Below, piece after piece: positions 33,647 to 42,419 of a stretch of 64,000 bases of DNA. The notes beneath the pieces are model-generated. The model had not been told where the DNA came from and did no database searches. It worked only from the letters and a program-made list of their open reading frames with translations. Origin of the DNA: Cryobacterium luteum (lineage in GTDB: Bacteria; Actinomycetota; Actinomycetes; Actinomycetales; Microbacteriaceae); the NCBI RefSeq assembly GCF_900110125.1, contig NZ_FOCN01000012.1:1-64000 (forward strand). Reading direction: 5' to 3'. Position 1 is the first letter of the stretch. Every line of letters begins with the position of its first letter. The position numbers were made by a program, and so were the translations under genes.

Positions 33647-34003
33647 GTGAAGACGATGGTGGAACTGAAGAAGATGACAGAACTGAAATCGGACTTCGTT
33701 CCGATGGGCGAAGTCAGCGCTGATGAGCGTTCGCGCATGGCTTTCGGCAAAGCCGGAGTGCACCGCGATGATCGTTACGCCGTCGCCGTGAATGCTGAAG
33801 GCGAAATTCTTTTGACCCCGCCCGTGTCCATACCTCGCCGCGAGCTCCTGGTCTGGGACGACGAGGGCATCCGGGCCGCCCTGGTGCGGGGCCTCGAACA
33901 CAGCAGTAAGGAAGAGACCAGCGAGGGTGGCGACTTCACCCGCTACGCCGATGAGGAGCACGCGGACGACGAGTCTGCCGCATCGGCCGAGCCCCGATCA
34001 TGA
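33647..34003 (+). CDS. Putative antitoxin of a type II toxin-antitoxin pair
   Basis: A 118-residue acidic protein. The middle contains DRYAVAVNAEGEILLTPPVSIPRREL, which resembles a beta-rich, AbrB-like or DNA-contact segment, and LVWDDEGIRAALVRGLEHS may be a helix that grips the toxin. The last 25 residues are mostly Asp, Glu and Ser and look disordered, as is usual for a labile antitoxin. The start is uncertain (GTG 33647 or ATG 33656). Its stop overlaps the toxin start by ATGA. I cannot name the antitoxin family; the assignment rests on the partner gene. Confidence 0.65.
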   Translation: MKTMVELKKMTELKSDFVPMGEVSADERSRMAFGKAGVHRDDRYAVAVNAEGEILLTPPVSIPRRELLVWDDEGIRAALVRGLEHSSKEETSEGGDFTRYADEEHADDESAASAEPRS

Positions 34004-34296
34004 GTTTCACGCTCCTTCTCACGAGAGAAGCAGCATCGGGACTGTCCATCCTCGAAACGAAGCCACAATTGGTGGGCCGTCTCAAACGGGTGCGCACCGC
34101 ACTCGGTCGGCTTCAATTGAACCCCGACGACCCGGCGTTGCGCTCACACAAGTACGTGTCTCTCGCCGGCAAGAAGGGGGAAGCCGTTTGGGACTCCTAC
34201 ATTGAGCACCGAACGCCTACGGCCGGCCGCATCTACTGGCATTACGGCCCGGGACTCGACCGCATCACCGTGGTGATCATCACGCCGCACCCGTAA
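34000..34296 (+). CDS. RelE/ParE-superfamily-like toxin
   Basis: A 98-residue basic protein with the small alpha-beta plan of RelE/ParE/YoeB toxins. Two N-terminal helices (LSILETKPQLVGRLKRVRTAL) are followed by LRSHKYVSL, a central strand with WDSYIEH, then GRIYWHYG and a last strand ITVVIITPH. RelE members cut mRNA on the ribosome and ParE members poison gyrase; the catalytic residues do not let me choose. It overlaps the antitoxin gene and ends 24 bases before a convergent ABC transporter gene. Confidence 0.72.
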   Translation: MSFTLLLTREAASGLSILETKPQLVGRLKRVRTALGRLQLNPDDPALRSHKYVSLAGKKGEAVWDSYIEHRTPTAGRIYWHYGPGLDRITVVIITPHP

Positions 34297-34320
34297 GCTT
34301 CTCGCCCCGGCTGCTGCGCC

Positions 34321-35190
34321 CTAGAACGGGTGGAGCAGCCGGTGCAGGAACTGGCGGGTGCGTTCCTGCTTGGGGTTCCGCAGCAGTTGTTTCGGGTCGC
34401 CACGCTCGACGATGGTGCCGCCGTCTACGAAGGCTATTTCGTGTGCGACCTCGCGGGCGAATTCGAGTTCGTGGGTGACGATGACCATGCTCCAGCCCTC
34501 GTCGGCCAGCTCCTTGATCAGGCGGAGAACATCGCCGACAAGCTCCGGATCGAGGGCCGAGGTCGGCTCGTCGAACAACAGCAGCTGTGGGCGCAGTGCG
34601 AGGGCCCGAACGATGCCCACCCGCTGCTGCTGGCCGCCGGAGAGTTCGAACGGGTAGCTGCCCTGCTTGTCGGTCAGGCCGACCCGGTCGAGCAGCGCGA
34701 GCGCCTCGGTCGTGACCTCGGCGATCGGGCGACGCTGCACGACGACCGGACCCTCGATCACGTTCTGCAGCACGGTTTTATGCGGAAACAGGTTGTAGTG
34801 CTGAAAGACCATGGCCGACCGGTCGCGCAGGCCGGCGAGCTGCTTCGGCGTGGTCTTGGCGGCGAAGTCGATGGTTACCGTGGCGGGCGATGCGGTACCC
34901 CGACCGGTAGCCGTGACGGCCCCAGCCCGGTCGCCACTCACCGCTGCGGCGACCTCGATGGTACCGCCGTCGGACAGTTCCAGCCCATTCAGGCAGCGCA
35001 AAATCGTGGTCTTGCCGGAGCCGGAGGGGCCGATCAGGGCGAGCACGCGGCCGCGGCCCACGGTGAGGTCCACCGATTCCAGCACCCGGTTGCTGCCGAA
35101 ACTCTTCCGCAGGCCCCGAACCCGCAGCAGCCAAGCGGATGCGGCGGCATCCCCTTGGCCGGTCGGTTGTGAAAGATCAGCGGGCGACAT
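34321..35190 (-). CDS. Polar amino-acid ABC transporter ATPase
   Basis: A 289-residue ATPase of the GlnQ/HisP/TcyC type that powers uptake of an amino acid. Walker A is GPSGSGKTT at about residues 54-62, the signature is LSGGQQQRVGIVRAL, Walker B is LLLFDEPTSALD and the switch His is in VIVTHELEF. Between Walker A and the Q-loop (FQHYNLFPHKT) there is an unusual insert of about 30 residues rich in Ala, Thr and Gly. The ATG at 35190 lies 14 bases inside the permease gene, so translation is probably coupled. Confidence 0.88.
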   Translation of the reverse strand: MSPADLSQPTGQGDAAASAWLLRVRGLRKSFGSNRVLESVDLTVGRGRVLALIGPSGSGKTTILRCLNGLELSDGGTIEVAAAVSGDRAGAVTATGRGTASPATVTIDFAAKTTPKQLAGLRDRSAMVFQHYNLFPHKTVLQNVIEGPVVVQRRPIAEVTTEALALLDRVGLTDKQGSYPFELSGGQQQRVGIVRALALRPQLLLFDEPTSALDPELVGDVLRLIKELADEGWSMVIVTHELEFAREVAHEIAFVDGGTIVERGDPKQLLRNPKQERTRQFLHRLLHPF

Positions 35191-35848
35191 AACGGTCCAA
35201 TCGCTTCTCAAGAAAACCCTGCCCGGTGGACAGCACCAGGCAGATGACCCAGTAGATGAGGGCTGCTTCCAAATAGATCAGCATGAATTCCTGACTGAAA
35301 GCCGCTATCTGCTGCGCCTCACGAAACAGCTCGGTGACCAGAATCACTGACGCCAGCGAGGTGTCTTTGACGAGGCTGATGAACGTGTTCGACAGCGGCG
35401 GCACCGACACCCGGGCCGCCTGCGGCAGGATGATGCGGGTGAGGGCACGGCTGTGCGACATGCCGATCATGTAGGCGGCTTCCCACTGGCCTTTGGGCAC
35501 CGAGAGAATAGCGGCACGGATGACCTCCGCTGCGTACCCGCCGACATTGATCGAGAAAGCGACGACCGCGCTCGGCCACGGGTCGATCGTCACGCCGACC
35601 GAGGGCAGCCCGTAGAAGATCACGAACAGCTGCACAAGCAGCGGAGTACCGCGCACGATCGAGATGTAGCCGCGCGCTATGCCCGACAGCCAGCGCTTCG
35701 CCGACAGCCGCATGAGCGCGAGAACGAGCGCGAGCGCGAGACCGATCGCGAACGACATCAGGGCAAGCGGAATCGTGCCGCGTACCGCGCCGTCGAGCAT
35801 CGGCCAGAGCGAGTCGACGAACAACTCCCAGTCAGGCTGGATCATCAA
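35177..35848 (-). CDS. Polar amino-acid ABC transporter permease
   Basis: A 223-residue inner-membrane permease of the HisM/GlnP family with about five membrane helices. The EAA loop that contacts the ATPase is AAEVIRAAILSVPKGQWEAA followed by HSRALTRIILPQA. GTPLLVQLFVIFYGLP is the typical second-helix motif. It lies between the binding-protein gene and the ATPase gene and probably works as a homodimer, since only one permease gene is present. Confidence 0.89.
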   Translation of the reverse strand: MMIQPDWELFVDSLWPMLDGAVRGTIPLALMSFAIGLALALVLALMRLSAKRWLSGIARGYISIVRGTPLLVQLFVIFYGLPSVGVTIDPWPSAVVAFSINVGGYAAEVIRAAILSVPKGQWEAAYMIGMSHSRALTRIILPQAARVSVPPLSNTFISLVKDTSLASVILVTELFREAQQIAAFSQEFMLIYLEAALIYWVICLVLSTGQGFLEKRLDRYVAR

Positions 35849-35855
35849 ATGAGCG

Positions 35856-36659
35856 TCACTGGCTGACGTCGGCGCCGAAGTACTTGTCGGAGAGCTCGGC
35901 GAGCGTTCCGTCGCTGCTGAGGGTCGTGAGGGCTTCGCTCACGGCTTCGGCCAGCGCAGTGCCGTCCTTCGCGAAGGCGAAGGCGCTCTCCGAGCGATCC
36001 TCGGTTTCGGCGGCGATCTTCAAGTTCTTTGCGCCGGAGGACTTCTGGTAGTCGAGGAAGGTCAGTTTGTCGTTGACCGTGGCATCAACCCGGCCCTGTT
36101 CGACCAGGGCGACCGACTGGGCCCAGCCCTCGACGCCTTCGACGGTCGCGCCGCTCTCGGTGGCGAGGGCGTTCCAGTTGCTGGTGAGCGACTGCGCTGT
36201 GGTCAGGCCGTCGAGGCTCGCGAACGACGTGATCGACGTGTTGTCGGCGGGAACGACGATGACACCGGTCGAGTAGGTGTACGGCGTGGAGAATTCGTAC
36301 GCCTCAAGGCGTTCCGGAGTGATCGACACCTGGTTGGCGATGGTGTCCCAGCGGCCCGCGGTGAGGCCGGCGAAGATACCGTCCCACTGGGTTTCTTCGA
36401 ACACGGCGACAACGCCGAGTTCGGCGGCGACGGCTCGCGCCACCTCGACGTCATAGCCGGTGAGGTCGCCCGAACCGTCTTTGTGGAACGAGAACGGCCG
36501 GTAGGTGCCCTCGGTGCCGATGGTGAGCGTGCCGGAGTCGAGTACGCTGCTCAGCGAGTCGTCGGTGCCGGCCGCGCTCTCAGCGGTCGGGGCGGAGCAG
36601 CCGGCGAGGGTGAGCGCAACGACGCTGAGCAGGGCAGCCGGAATGAATCTGAGCTTCAT
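35856..36659 (-). CDS. Amino-acid-binding lipoprotein of the ABC transporter
   Basis: A 267-residue extracytoplasmic binding protein. The lipobox is LTLAGC with Cys21 after a short hydrophobic signal, so it should be anchored to the outer face of the membrane. The body is the SBP family 3 fold: GTEGTYRPFSFHKDGSGDLT, GYDVEVARAVAAEL, then DTIANQVSITPERLEAYEFS. This set is closest to cystine- or polar-amino-acid-binding proteins such as TcyJ/FliY; the ligand is a guess. It leads the three-gene operon. Confidence 0.87.
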   Translation of the reverse strand: MKLRFIPAALLSVVALTLAGCSAPTAESAAGTDDSLSSVLDSGTLTIGTEGTYRPFSFHKDGSGDLTGYDVEVARAVAAELGVVAVFEETQWDGIFAGLTAGRWDTIANQVSITPERLEAYEFSTPYTYSTGVIVVPADNTSITSFASLDGLTTAQSLTSNWNALATESGATVEGVEGWAQSVALVEQGRVDATVNDKLTFLDYQKSSGAKNLKIAAETEDRSESAFAFAKDGTALAEAVSEALTTLSSDGTLAELSDKYFGADVSQ

Positions 36660-36783
36660 GAAAGAACGCCTAACGATCTAGGTGGAGCGAGCGCGGGTCG
36701 TGCGGGTGCTGCCCCAGAGTGTGCGGAGGCCGCGGGTGGCGGCCTACTCAGGGTAACAAGGAGCCGCAAGCCCTAAATATTCC

Positions 36784-36816
36784 AGTTACGCACTATTTCG
36801 GTTATGCACTGTTTTC
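36784..36816. repeat. Two imperfect direct repeats ahead of the ABC operon
   Basis: A 16- and a 17-base unit starting GTTACGCACT and GTTATGCACT lie head to tail, and a third GTTA follows. They lie 125-157 bases upstream of the binding-protein gene and just past recQ. They may be regulator sites for the transporter. Confidence 0.4.
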
Positions 36817-36835
36817 GGTTAAGCGCGACGAGGAG

Positions 36836-38986
36836 CTACGAGCGCAGGGCCAGGGTGAACGGCAGCACGGCCGAAGCGCCATGCCGGCGCAGCACGCGGG
36901 CCGCCACGGTCAGAGTCCACCGGCTGTCGGCGAGGTCGTCGATGAGCAGGAGGGGGCGCCCGGCGAACGGGGTGAGCGCCGACGCCAGCTCGGGGCCGAC
37001 GGTGAAGCGGTCCCAAACGCTCGACAGTCGGTAGGCGCTGTTGCCGCCGGGCTCGCCGGTGGGGCCGCCATTCGCCCAGTCGAGTGCGCCGAGCCACGGC
37101 AGCCGGCCGACCTCGGCTAGTGAACGGGCCACCGAATTGATGAGAAGCGGATGCCGCCGCGACGGCATCCCGACGATGGCCGCCGGGCGCTCGGCCCACC
37201 CCCACTCGGCCAGCACACGCACACAGGCGGCGAGCATGGCGGGCGGGGCTGCGGCATCCGCGTGGCCGGTCGCGAACAGGTCACGCAGGGGACCGCCCCA
37301 GCCGAGGTCGGTGAGTCGGGCCAGCGCGCGGCCGGGTTCGGCGCGTTCGGTGAGCGGGATTTTGCCCGTGGCAGCGACGCCGAGGCTGCTCATGCCGGTG
37401 GGCCACTGGGCGCGCACCTCGATGGCGACGCCGACCCGGTCGAGCGACTTCGCGGCTGTGACCGCAGCCCCCTCGGCCAGATCACTCGGATACCAGATGC
37501 CCTGGCAGTTGTCGCAGCGACCGCAGGCTACGGCGGTGTCGTCATCGAGGGAGCGTTGCAGAAATTCCATGCGGCAGCCGGTGGTGCTTTCAAATTCGAG
37601 CATCGCTTGCTGCTCGCCGAGCCGGGCCGCCGCGATGCGTTCGTAGCGTTCTTCGTCGTAGACCCAGGGCTGCCCGGTGGACTGCCAGCCGCCTTTCACC
37701 CGGTGCACGGCGCCGTCGACGTCGAGCACCTTCAGCAGCAGTTCGAGCGGCGTGCGCCGAAGGTCGACCCTGGCTTCCAGCGCCGGGGTCGACAGGGGAG
37801 CGCCGGCCGCTTCGAGCGCGCCGATCACGGCGAGGGCCTTCGCCTGGTTGGGCATCGAGGCAGTGGCGAAATAGTGCCAGATGGCCTCGTCTTCGGCGCC
37901 GGGCAGCAGCAGCACGTCGGCCGAGGCGGTGGCACGGCCGGCGCGACCGACCTGCTGGTAGTAGGCCACCGGGGATGAGGGAGCCCCGAGGTGCAGCACG
38001 AAGCCGAGGTCGGGTTTGTCGAACCCCATGCCGAGCGCGCTCGTCGCAATGAGCGCCTTGACCTGGTTGGACTTGAGCAGCCCCTCGGATTCTTCACGTT
38101 CGGCCGTGTCGGTCTGCCCGGTATAGGCGCGCACCGCGTGGCCGGCTTCCCGCAGCAGCCGGGCGGTGTCCTCGGCGGCCGCCACGGTGAGGGTGTAGAT
38201 GATGCCGCTGCCCGGCAGCTCGCCGAGGTGGCTGAGTAGCCAGGCCAGACGGGCGCGCGAATCGGGCAGTCGCAGCACGCCGAGCCGCAGCGAGGAACGA
38301 GCGAGCGGGCCGCGAATGGTGACGACCTCGGCCGTGCCCATTGTGCCCACGGTAGCGCCGTCGACACCGGTCGCGACCATGCCGACCTGCTCCGCGACAT
38401 CCTGCACCACGCGGCTGTTGGCGGTCGCCGTGGTGGCGAGCACGGGAACGCCCGCCGGCATCTGCGCGATCAGCTCGCGCAAGCGGCGGTAGTCCGGGCG
38501 AAAATCGTGGCCCCAGTCGGAGATGCAGTGCGCCTCATCAACCACGAGCAAGCCCACCCGAGCGATCAGCGCGGGCAGCTGCTCATCGCGAAAGGACGGG
38601 TTGTTCAGTCGCTCCGGCGACACCAGAAGCACATCGACCTCGTCGGCGTCGAGCTGCCGCAGCACGTCGGTCCATTCGTGGGCGTTCGACGAGTTGATCG
38701 ACACCGCCCGCACGCCGGCGCGGGCCGCGGCGGCGACCTGGTCGCGCATGAGGGCCAGCAGCGGCGAGACCAGAATGGTCGGGCCGGCGCCCTGACGACG
38801 CAGCAGCAGGGTGGCCACAAAATACACGGCCGATTTGCCCCACCCGGTGCGCTGCACCACGAGCGCGCGGCGGCGGTGGTCGACGAGGGTTTCGATGGCC
38901 TCGTACTGACCGGTATGAAAATCGGCGTCGCCCTGCCCCACCAGGGTGCGCAGAATGGCCAGAGCGGATGCGCGGGTGTCGGTCAT
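36836..38986 (-). CDS. recQ: RecQ-type DNA helicase with C-terminal phosphoribosyltransferase-like domain
   Basis: A 716-residue 3'-5' DNA helicase. The helicase motifs are QRTGWGKSAVYF (I), VSPLLALMRDQ (Ia), VVDEAHCISDWGHDFRPDY (II), TATANSRV (III), ATSALGMGFDKPD (V) and YYQQVGRAGR (VI). The Zn-binding part is in CRMEFLQR and CGRCDNCQG. The last 130 or so residues differ from classical RecQ: RPLLLIDDLADSRWTLTVAARVLRR looks like the PRPP-binding loop of a phosphoribosyltransferase (DD..DSxWT), as in ComF. Similar fusions may be common in actinobacteria. The gene stands alone. Confidence 0.88.
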   Translation of the reverse strand: MTDTRASALAILRTLVGQGDADFHTGQYEAIETLVDHRRRALVVQRTGWGKSAVYFVATLLLRRQGAGPTILVSPLLALMRDQVAAAARAGVRAVSINSSNAHEWTDVLRQLDADEVDVLLVSPERLNNPSFRDEQLPALIARVGLLVVDEAHCISDWGHDFRPDYRRLRELIAQMPAGVPVLATTATANSRVVQDVAEQVGMVATGVDGATVGTMGTAEVVTIRGPLARSSLRLGVLRLPDSRARLAWLLSHLGELPGSGIIYTLTVAAAEDTARLLREAGHAVRAYTGQTDTAEREESEGLLKSNQVKALIATSALGMGFDKPDLGFVLHLGAPSSPVAYYQQVGRAGRATASADVLLLPGAEDEAIWHYFATASMPNQAKALAVIGALEAAGAPLSTPALEARVDLRRTPLELLLKVLDVDGAVHRVKGGWQSTGQPWVYDEERYERIAAARLGEQQAMLEFESTTGCRMEFLQRSLDDDTAVACGRCDNCQGIWYPSDLAEGAAVTAAKSLDRVGVAIEVRAQWPTGMSSLGVAATGKIPLTERAEPGRALARLTDLGWGGPLRDLFATGHADAAAPPAMLAACVRVLAEWGWAERPAAIVGMPSRRHPLLINSVARSLAEVGRLPWLGALDWANGGPTGEPGGNSAYRLSSVWDRFTVGPELASALTPFAGRPLLLIDDLADSRWTLTVAARVLRRHGASAVLPFTLALRS

Positions 38987-39226
38987 CCTTCAAGGGTGCC
39001 AGATGCCGCCGACACTCCTATTCGCTGGTCTGGTGATGACGGCAGCAGCGATCGACCCCGCCTGAAATTGGGATTGCTTCGATGGTGTTGATCCCGCTGG
39101 GAATACACCCGCCGAACCCATTCGCCAGACACAGCCGCTGAGCCCCGTCGCCGTCGGGGCGGGTTCGCAGTGCGTGTCGCGGGGCATCCGACGCCGTCGA
39201 GGGGGATCGCTCAGTAGGCTCGGTGG
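38987..39226. other. Divergent intergenic region
   Basis: About 240 bases between recQ and an unknown gene. Apart from a perfect 6-bp hairpin (39142-39147 with 39155-39160) I see nothing specific. Confidence 0.4.
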
Positions 39227-39994
39227 GTGAACGTGATTCAGGAGATCGAAACGCGACTGCCGGAACAGGCCGTCGTCGGTTTTCGTCGGCTCATCGGGCA
39301 GGCGCGGGTCAACGATTCGATCCTGCTGCAGGAGCGCGCCATGGCGCGCATGGTCGCTCCCGCGCAGTGGATACTGACCCGGGTCGGGACCGACGGCATC
39401 CGCTTGACCAAAGCCGGGCACCTGCCGCCGGCGGTCGTGCTCGAAGCTTCTGCCGAGCTTGACTGGGGCTGGCCGATGAGCGTCAACCGCGAAGTGCACC
39501 TGCGGCCGCTGCAGGAACTGCGCGGGCACCTGCGCGACGTGGGATTGCTGCGGGTCAGTAAGGGGATGCTCGTGCTCACGAGAAAGGGCGCCGCACTGTC
39601 CGGCTCGCCCCGCGAGCTCTGGTGGTACCTGGCCCGCAGCATCCACCACAGCCGTACGCCCGCGGTGAGTGACGCCACCCGCCTGCTGCTGTTGTTCGTC
39701 GCGACCCGCGGCCTCGCCCGGCGCGAAGACTATCTCACAACCCTGTCGCGCGCGCTGGGCTCGCTTGGCTGGGTGCAGTCGGACGGCCAGGAGCCCACGA
39801 CGGAGTCGGTCTGGCACCTCGTCGACACCAAGTGGCGCCTGCTCGACCGGCTCGGTGCGTTCGAGCAGACCGAGGCCTGGCACGGGGACCGCGGCACGGT
39901 CACCGTCGGTGGCGCCGCCTTCGCGCGCGCCGCGCTGCAGTCCGACGCACCGAACGACCCGCCCGCCGATTTGGACGCACCAGGCGATTTGTAG
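39227..39994 (+). CDS. Protein of unknown function
   Basis: A 255-residue cytoplasmic protein I do not recognise. The middle (GLLRVSKGMLVLTRKGAAL at about residues 105-123) looks like the wing of a winged-helix domain, and a second such segment may be at the end (WRLLDRLGAFEQTEAWHG followed by GTVTVGGAAFARAAL). Trp residues are frequent. The start is GTG with a poor ribosome site. It runs divergently from recQ and lies 49 bases before the aminopeptidase gene, so the two may share a transcript. Confidence 0.6.
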   Translation: MNVIQEIETRLPEQAVVGFRRLIGQARVNDSILLQERAMARMVAPAQWILTRVGTDGIRLTKAGHLPPAVVLEASAELDWGWPMSVNREVHLRPLQELRGHLRDVGLLRVSKGMLVLTRKGAALSGSPRELWWYLARSIHHSRTPAVSDATRLLLLFVATRGLARREDYLTTLSRALGSLGWVQSDGQEPTTESVWHLVDTKWRLLDRLGAFEQTEAWHGDRGTVTVGGAAFARAALQSDAPNDPPADLDAPGDL

Positions 39995-40043
39995 CACGCG
40001 GCCCGCGGCAGCCGCTGCCTCGCGCTGGTGGTTGGATGGATGA

Positions 40044-41315
40044 ATGGATGCCTACACCGCCGATTTCTCCGCCTTTCTGCAAGCGTCACCGTCGTCGTAC
40101 CACGCCGCCGCCGAGGTAGCTCGGCGGCTCGACGTGGCCGGTTTCACCCGGCTCGAGGAATCGGCGAGTTGGACGACCGACGAGGTCACCGGTCACTACG
40201 TCGTGCGAGACGGCGCCGTCATCGCCTGGTCACAGCCGGCTGCCGCCGGTCCCATCACGCCGTTCCGTATCCTCGGCGCCCACACCGACTCCCCGGGTTT
40301 CAAACTCAAACCCAAGCCCACGATCGGCGCGTTCGGCTGGCTGCAGGCCGGCGTTGAGGTGTACGGCGGGCCGCTGCTGAATTCCTGGCTGGACCGTGAG
40401 CTCGAACTCGCCGGTCGGCTGGTCACCCGGGACGGCACCGAGCACCTCGTGCGCACCGGACCGTTCCTGCGCATTCCGCAACTCGCCGTGCACCTCGACC
40501 GTGAGGTGAACAACGCCCTGACTCTCGATCGGCAACGTCATCTCACTCCCGTCTTCGGCGTTGGCGACGCGTCGGAGGCCGACCTGGTGGCCCACCTTGC
40601 CGACCTGGCCGGCCTGCAGGCAGCGGATGTCGCGGGTTACGACGTTCTGACGGCTGACACCCAGCCGCCCGCCACCTTCGGTCTCGGCAACGCGCTGTTC
40701 GCGGCCGGCCGCCTCGACAATCTTTCCTCCGTCTACGCCGGCCTGCAGGCCCTGATCCAGGCGAGCGAGCAGACCGGCGGCCCGATCAGCGTGCTCGCCG
40801 GGTTCGACCACGAAGAACTCGGCTCCCAGTCCCGCTCCGGCGCGAGCGGCCCGCTGCTCGACGACATTCTCACCCGCATTGGTCACGGCCTCGGCGCGAC
40901 CGGGTCAGAGCATCTGCAGGCCTACGCCGAATCCTGGTGCCTCTCCGCCGACGCCGGTCATGCCGTGCACCCCAACTATCCCGAACGGCACGATCCCACG
41001 AACCGGCCCATTCTCGGCGGCGGCCCGCTGCTCAAGATCAACGCCAACCAGCGCTACGCGACGGATGCCCACGGCGCAGCCCTCTGGGCTCGCAGCTGCG
41101 CCCAAGCGAACGTCGACTACCAGGAATTCGTCTCGAACAACACGGTTCCCTGCGGTTCGACCATCGGACCGCTGACCGCGACCCGGCTCGGCATTCGCGT
41201 CGTCGACGTGGGCGTGCCCTTGTTGTCGATGCACTCCGCCCGTGAACTCTGCCACGTCAACGATCCGCGGGCTCTGAGCGCGGCCGCCAGAGCCTTCTTC
41301 GCGCCGGAGGCGTAG
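40044..41315 (+). CDS. apeB: M18-family aspartyl aminopeptidase
   Basis: A 423-residue Zn-dependent aminopeptidase that removes N-terminal acidic residues in the cytoplasm. The metal-ligand and catalytic motifs are ILGAHTDSPGF (His, Asp), AGRLDNLSSVYAG (Asp), DHEELGSQSRSGA (Glu-Glu) and the C-terminal LLSMHSARELCHVNDP (His). The length is typical for M18 enzymes (about 430). The ATG at 40044 lies within a short ATGGATG repeat and lacks a strong ribosome site. It converges with the MpaB-like gene after only 26 bases. Confidence 0.92.
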   Translation: MDAYTADFSAFLQASPSSYHAAAEVARRLDVAGFTRLEESASWTTDEVTGHYVVRDGAVIAWSQPAAAGPITPFRILGAHTDSPGFKLKPKPTIGAFGWLQAGVEVYGGPLLNSWLDRELELAGRLVTRDGTEHLVRTGPFLRIPQLAVHLDREVNNALTLDRQRHLTPVFGVGDASEADLVAHLADLAGLQAADVAGYDVLTADTQPPATFGLGNALFAAGRLDNLSSVYAGLQALIQASEQTGGPISVLAGFDHEELGSQSRSGASGPLLDDILTRIGHGLGATGSEHLQAYAESWCLSADAGHAVHPNYPERHDPTNRPILGGGPLLKINANQRYATDAHGAALWARSCAQANVDYQEFVSNNTVPCGSTIGPLTATRLGIRVVDVGVPLLSMHSARELCHVNDPRALSAAARAFFAPEA

Positions 41316-41341
41316 CGGTCCGCCCGGGCGGCGTCGGGAAA

Positions 41342-42256
41342 TCAGGCTTCCGGAACCAGCCCGGCGGTGGGGGCGAGTCGCGCGAGCCGCGTGCGGGCGG
41401 CATCCTCTGAGGTCGAGGTGGGGCCGAGCAGCGTGCGAACGATACGGAGAACGATCCGGGTACCCCAGATGACGGGCAGACGGGATGGTTTCAGGCCGAG
41501 CATGTCGCGATACTCGCGCGGAATCGACGCCACAGCCCCCGCGAACATGATGCGGTAGAACGGCAGCATGCCCCGACTGAGCGGCGGGTAGCGGATGAAT
41601 CGCACCGCGTCGGCCACGCGGGCGTCACTTTTCAGCGTGCCGGCCCGGCGAAAAGCCTCGAGCTGTGCGGCAAGCTCCGCGGCGGAATGTGGGGCATTCT
41701 GCACGCCGATGAGTTCGCCGGCGGTCGCCCATTCGCTGACGTAGCGGTCGGCGCCGCCGGGAATGGCGTCGCCCCAGAGCAGGTGGGATTGCAGGAACGC
41801 ATCGGTGAAGACGACGTGCACCCACGACAAGAGCTCCGGGTCGCCCGCGGCATAGGGGCGCTCTTCGCCGCGCGCATCAAGGTAGGTTCCGGCCACGCGG
41901 TCGTGAAAGTGGGCGACGCGGCCCGATTCGCGCTCGGCGACGACCGTGTCGGCGAAGGTCACCGTGACCAGCCACTGAATCGTGCCGGACAGGCGGCCGA
42001 GCGGGTCCTCGTGATAGCGGGACCAATCGTGTACACCGGCCATGGCGCCGGGGTGCAGGGTCTGCATGAGCAGGGCGCGGATGCCGGCGACCATGGTCGC
42101 CATTCCGCCGTGTACGGTCCAGGCCGCGCTTCCGGGGCCGAAGTATCCCGCATTGTCGCCGGTCTCGATCTTGTCGACCCAGCCTGGCCGCCCATCGCTG
42201 TTCCCTGAGAGCGTCACCAGAAGGTGCGAGCGCCAGCTGTCCGTGAATCTGGTCAT
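41342..42256 (-). CDS. MpaB-like oxygenase-family protein (DUF2236)
   Basis: A 304-residue protein of the DUF2236/MpaB/latex-clearing-protein superfamily. Members bind haem b and some are oxygenases. Visible hallmarks are LLMQTLHPGAMAGVHDWSRY at about residues 62-81 with the likely haem-side His, then FADTVVAERESGRV and LSWVHVVFTDAFLQSH. No signal peptide is present. The substrate is unknown. It is divergent from the sugar transporter gene. Confidence 0.82.
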   Translation of the reverse strand: MTRFTDSWRSHLLVTLSGNSDGRPGWVDKIETGDNAGYFGPGSAAWTVHGGMATMVAGIRALLMQTLHPGAMAGVHDWSRYHEDPLGRLSGTIQWLVTVTFADTVVAERESGRVAHFHDRVAGTYLDARGEERPYAAGDPELLSWVHVVFTDAFLQSHLLWGDAIPGGADRYVSEWATAGELIGVQNAPHSAAELAAQLEAFRRAGTLKSDARVADAVRFIRYPPLSRGMLPFYRIMFAGAVASIPREYRDMLGLKPSRLPVIWGTRIVLRIVRTLLGPTSTSEDAARTRLARLAPTAGLVPEA

Positions 42257-42419
42257 TCAAGATGGTAGCTCTGTCTCGCTGGACGCCCGCCGCGAACGGC
42301 CTGTTCACCTCCACGATGACGAAGACCAGGCGGCCAACTTCGGATCGGATGGCACCCGACGTAGGCTGATTCGGTACACGAATTCGACCCAGGGGGCGGC
42401 ACTTGACCGACACAGCACT

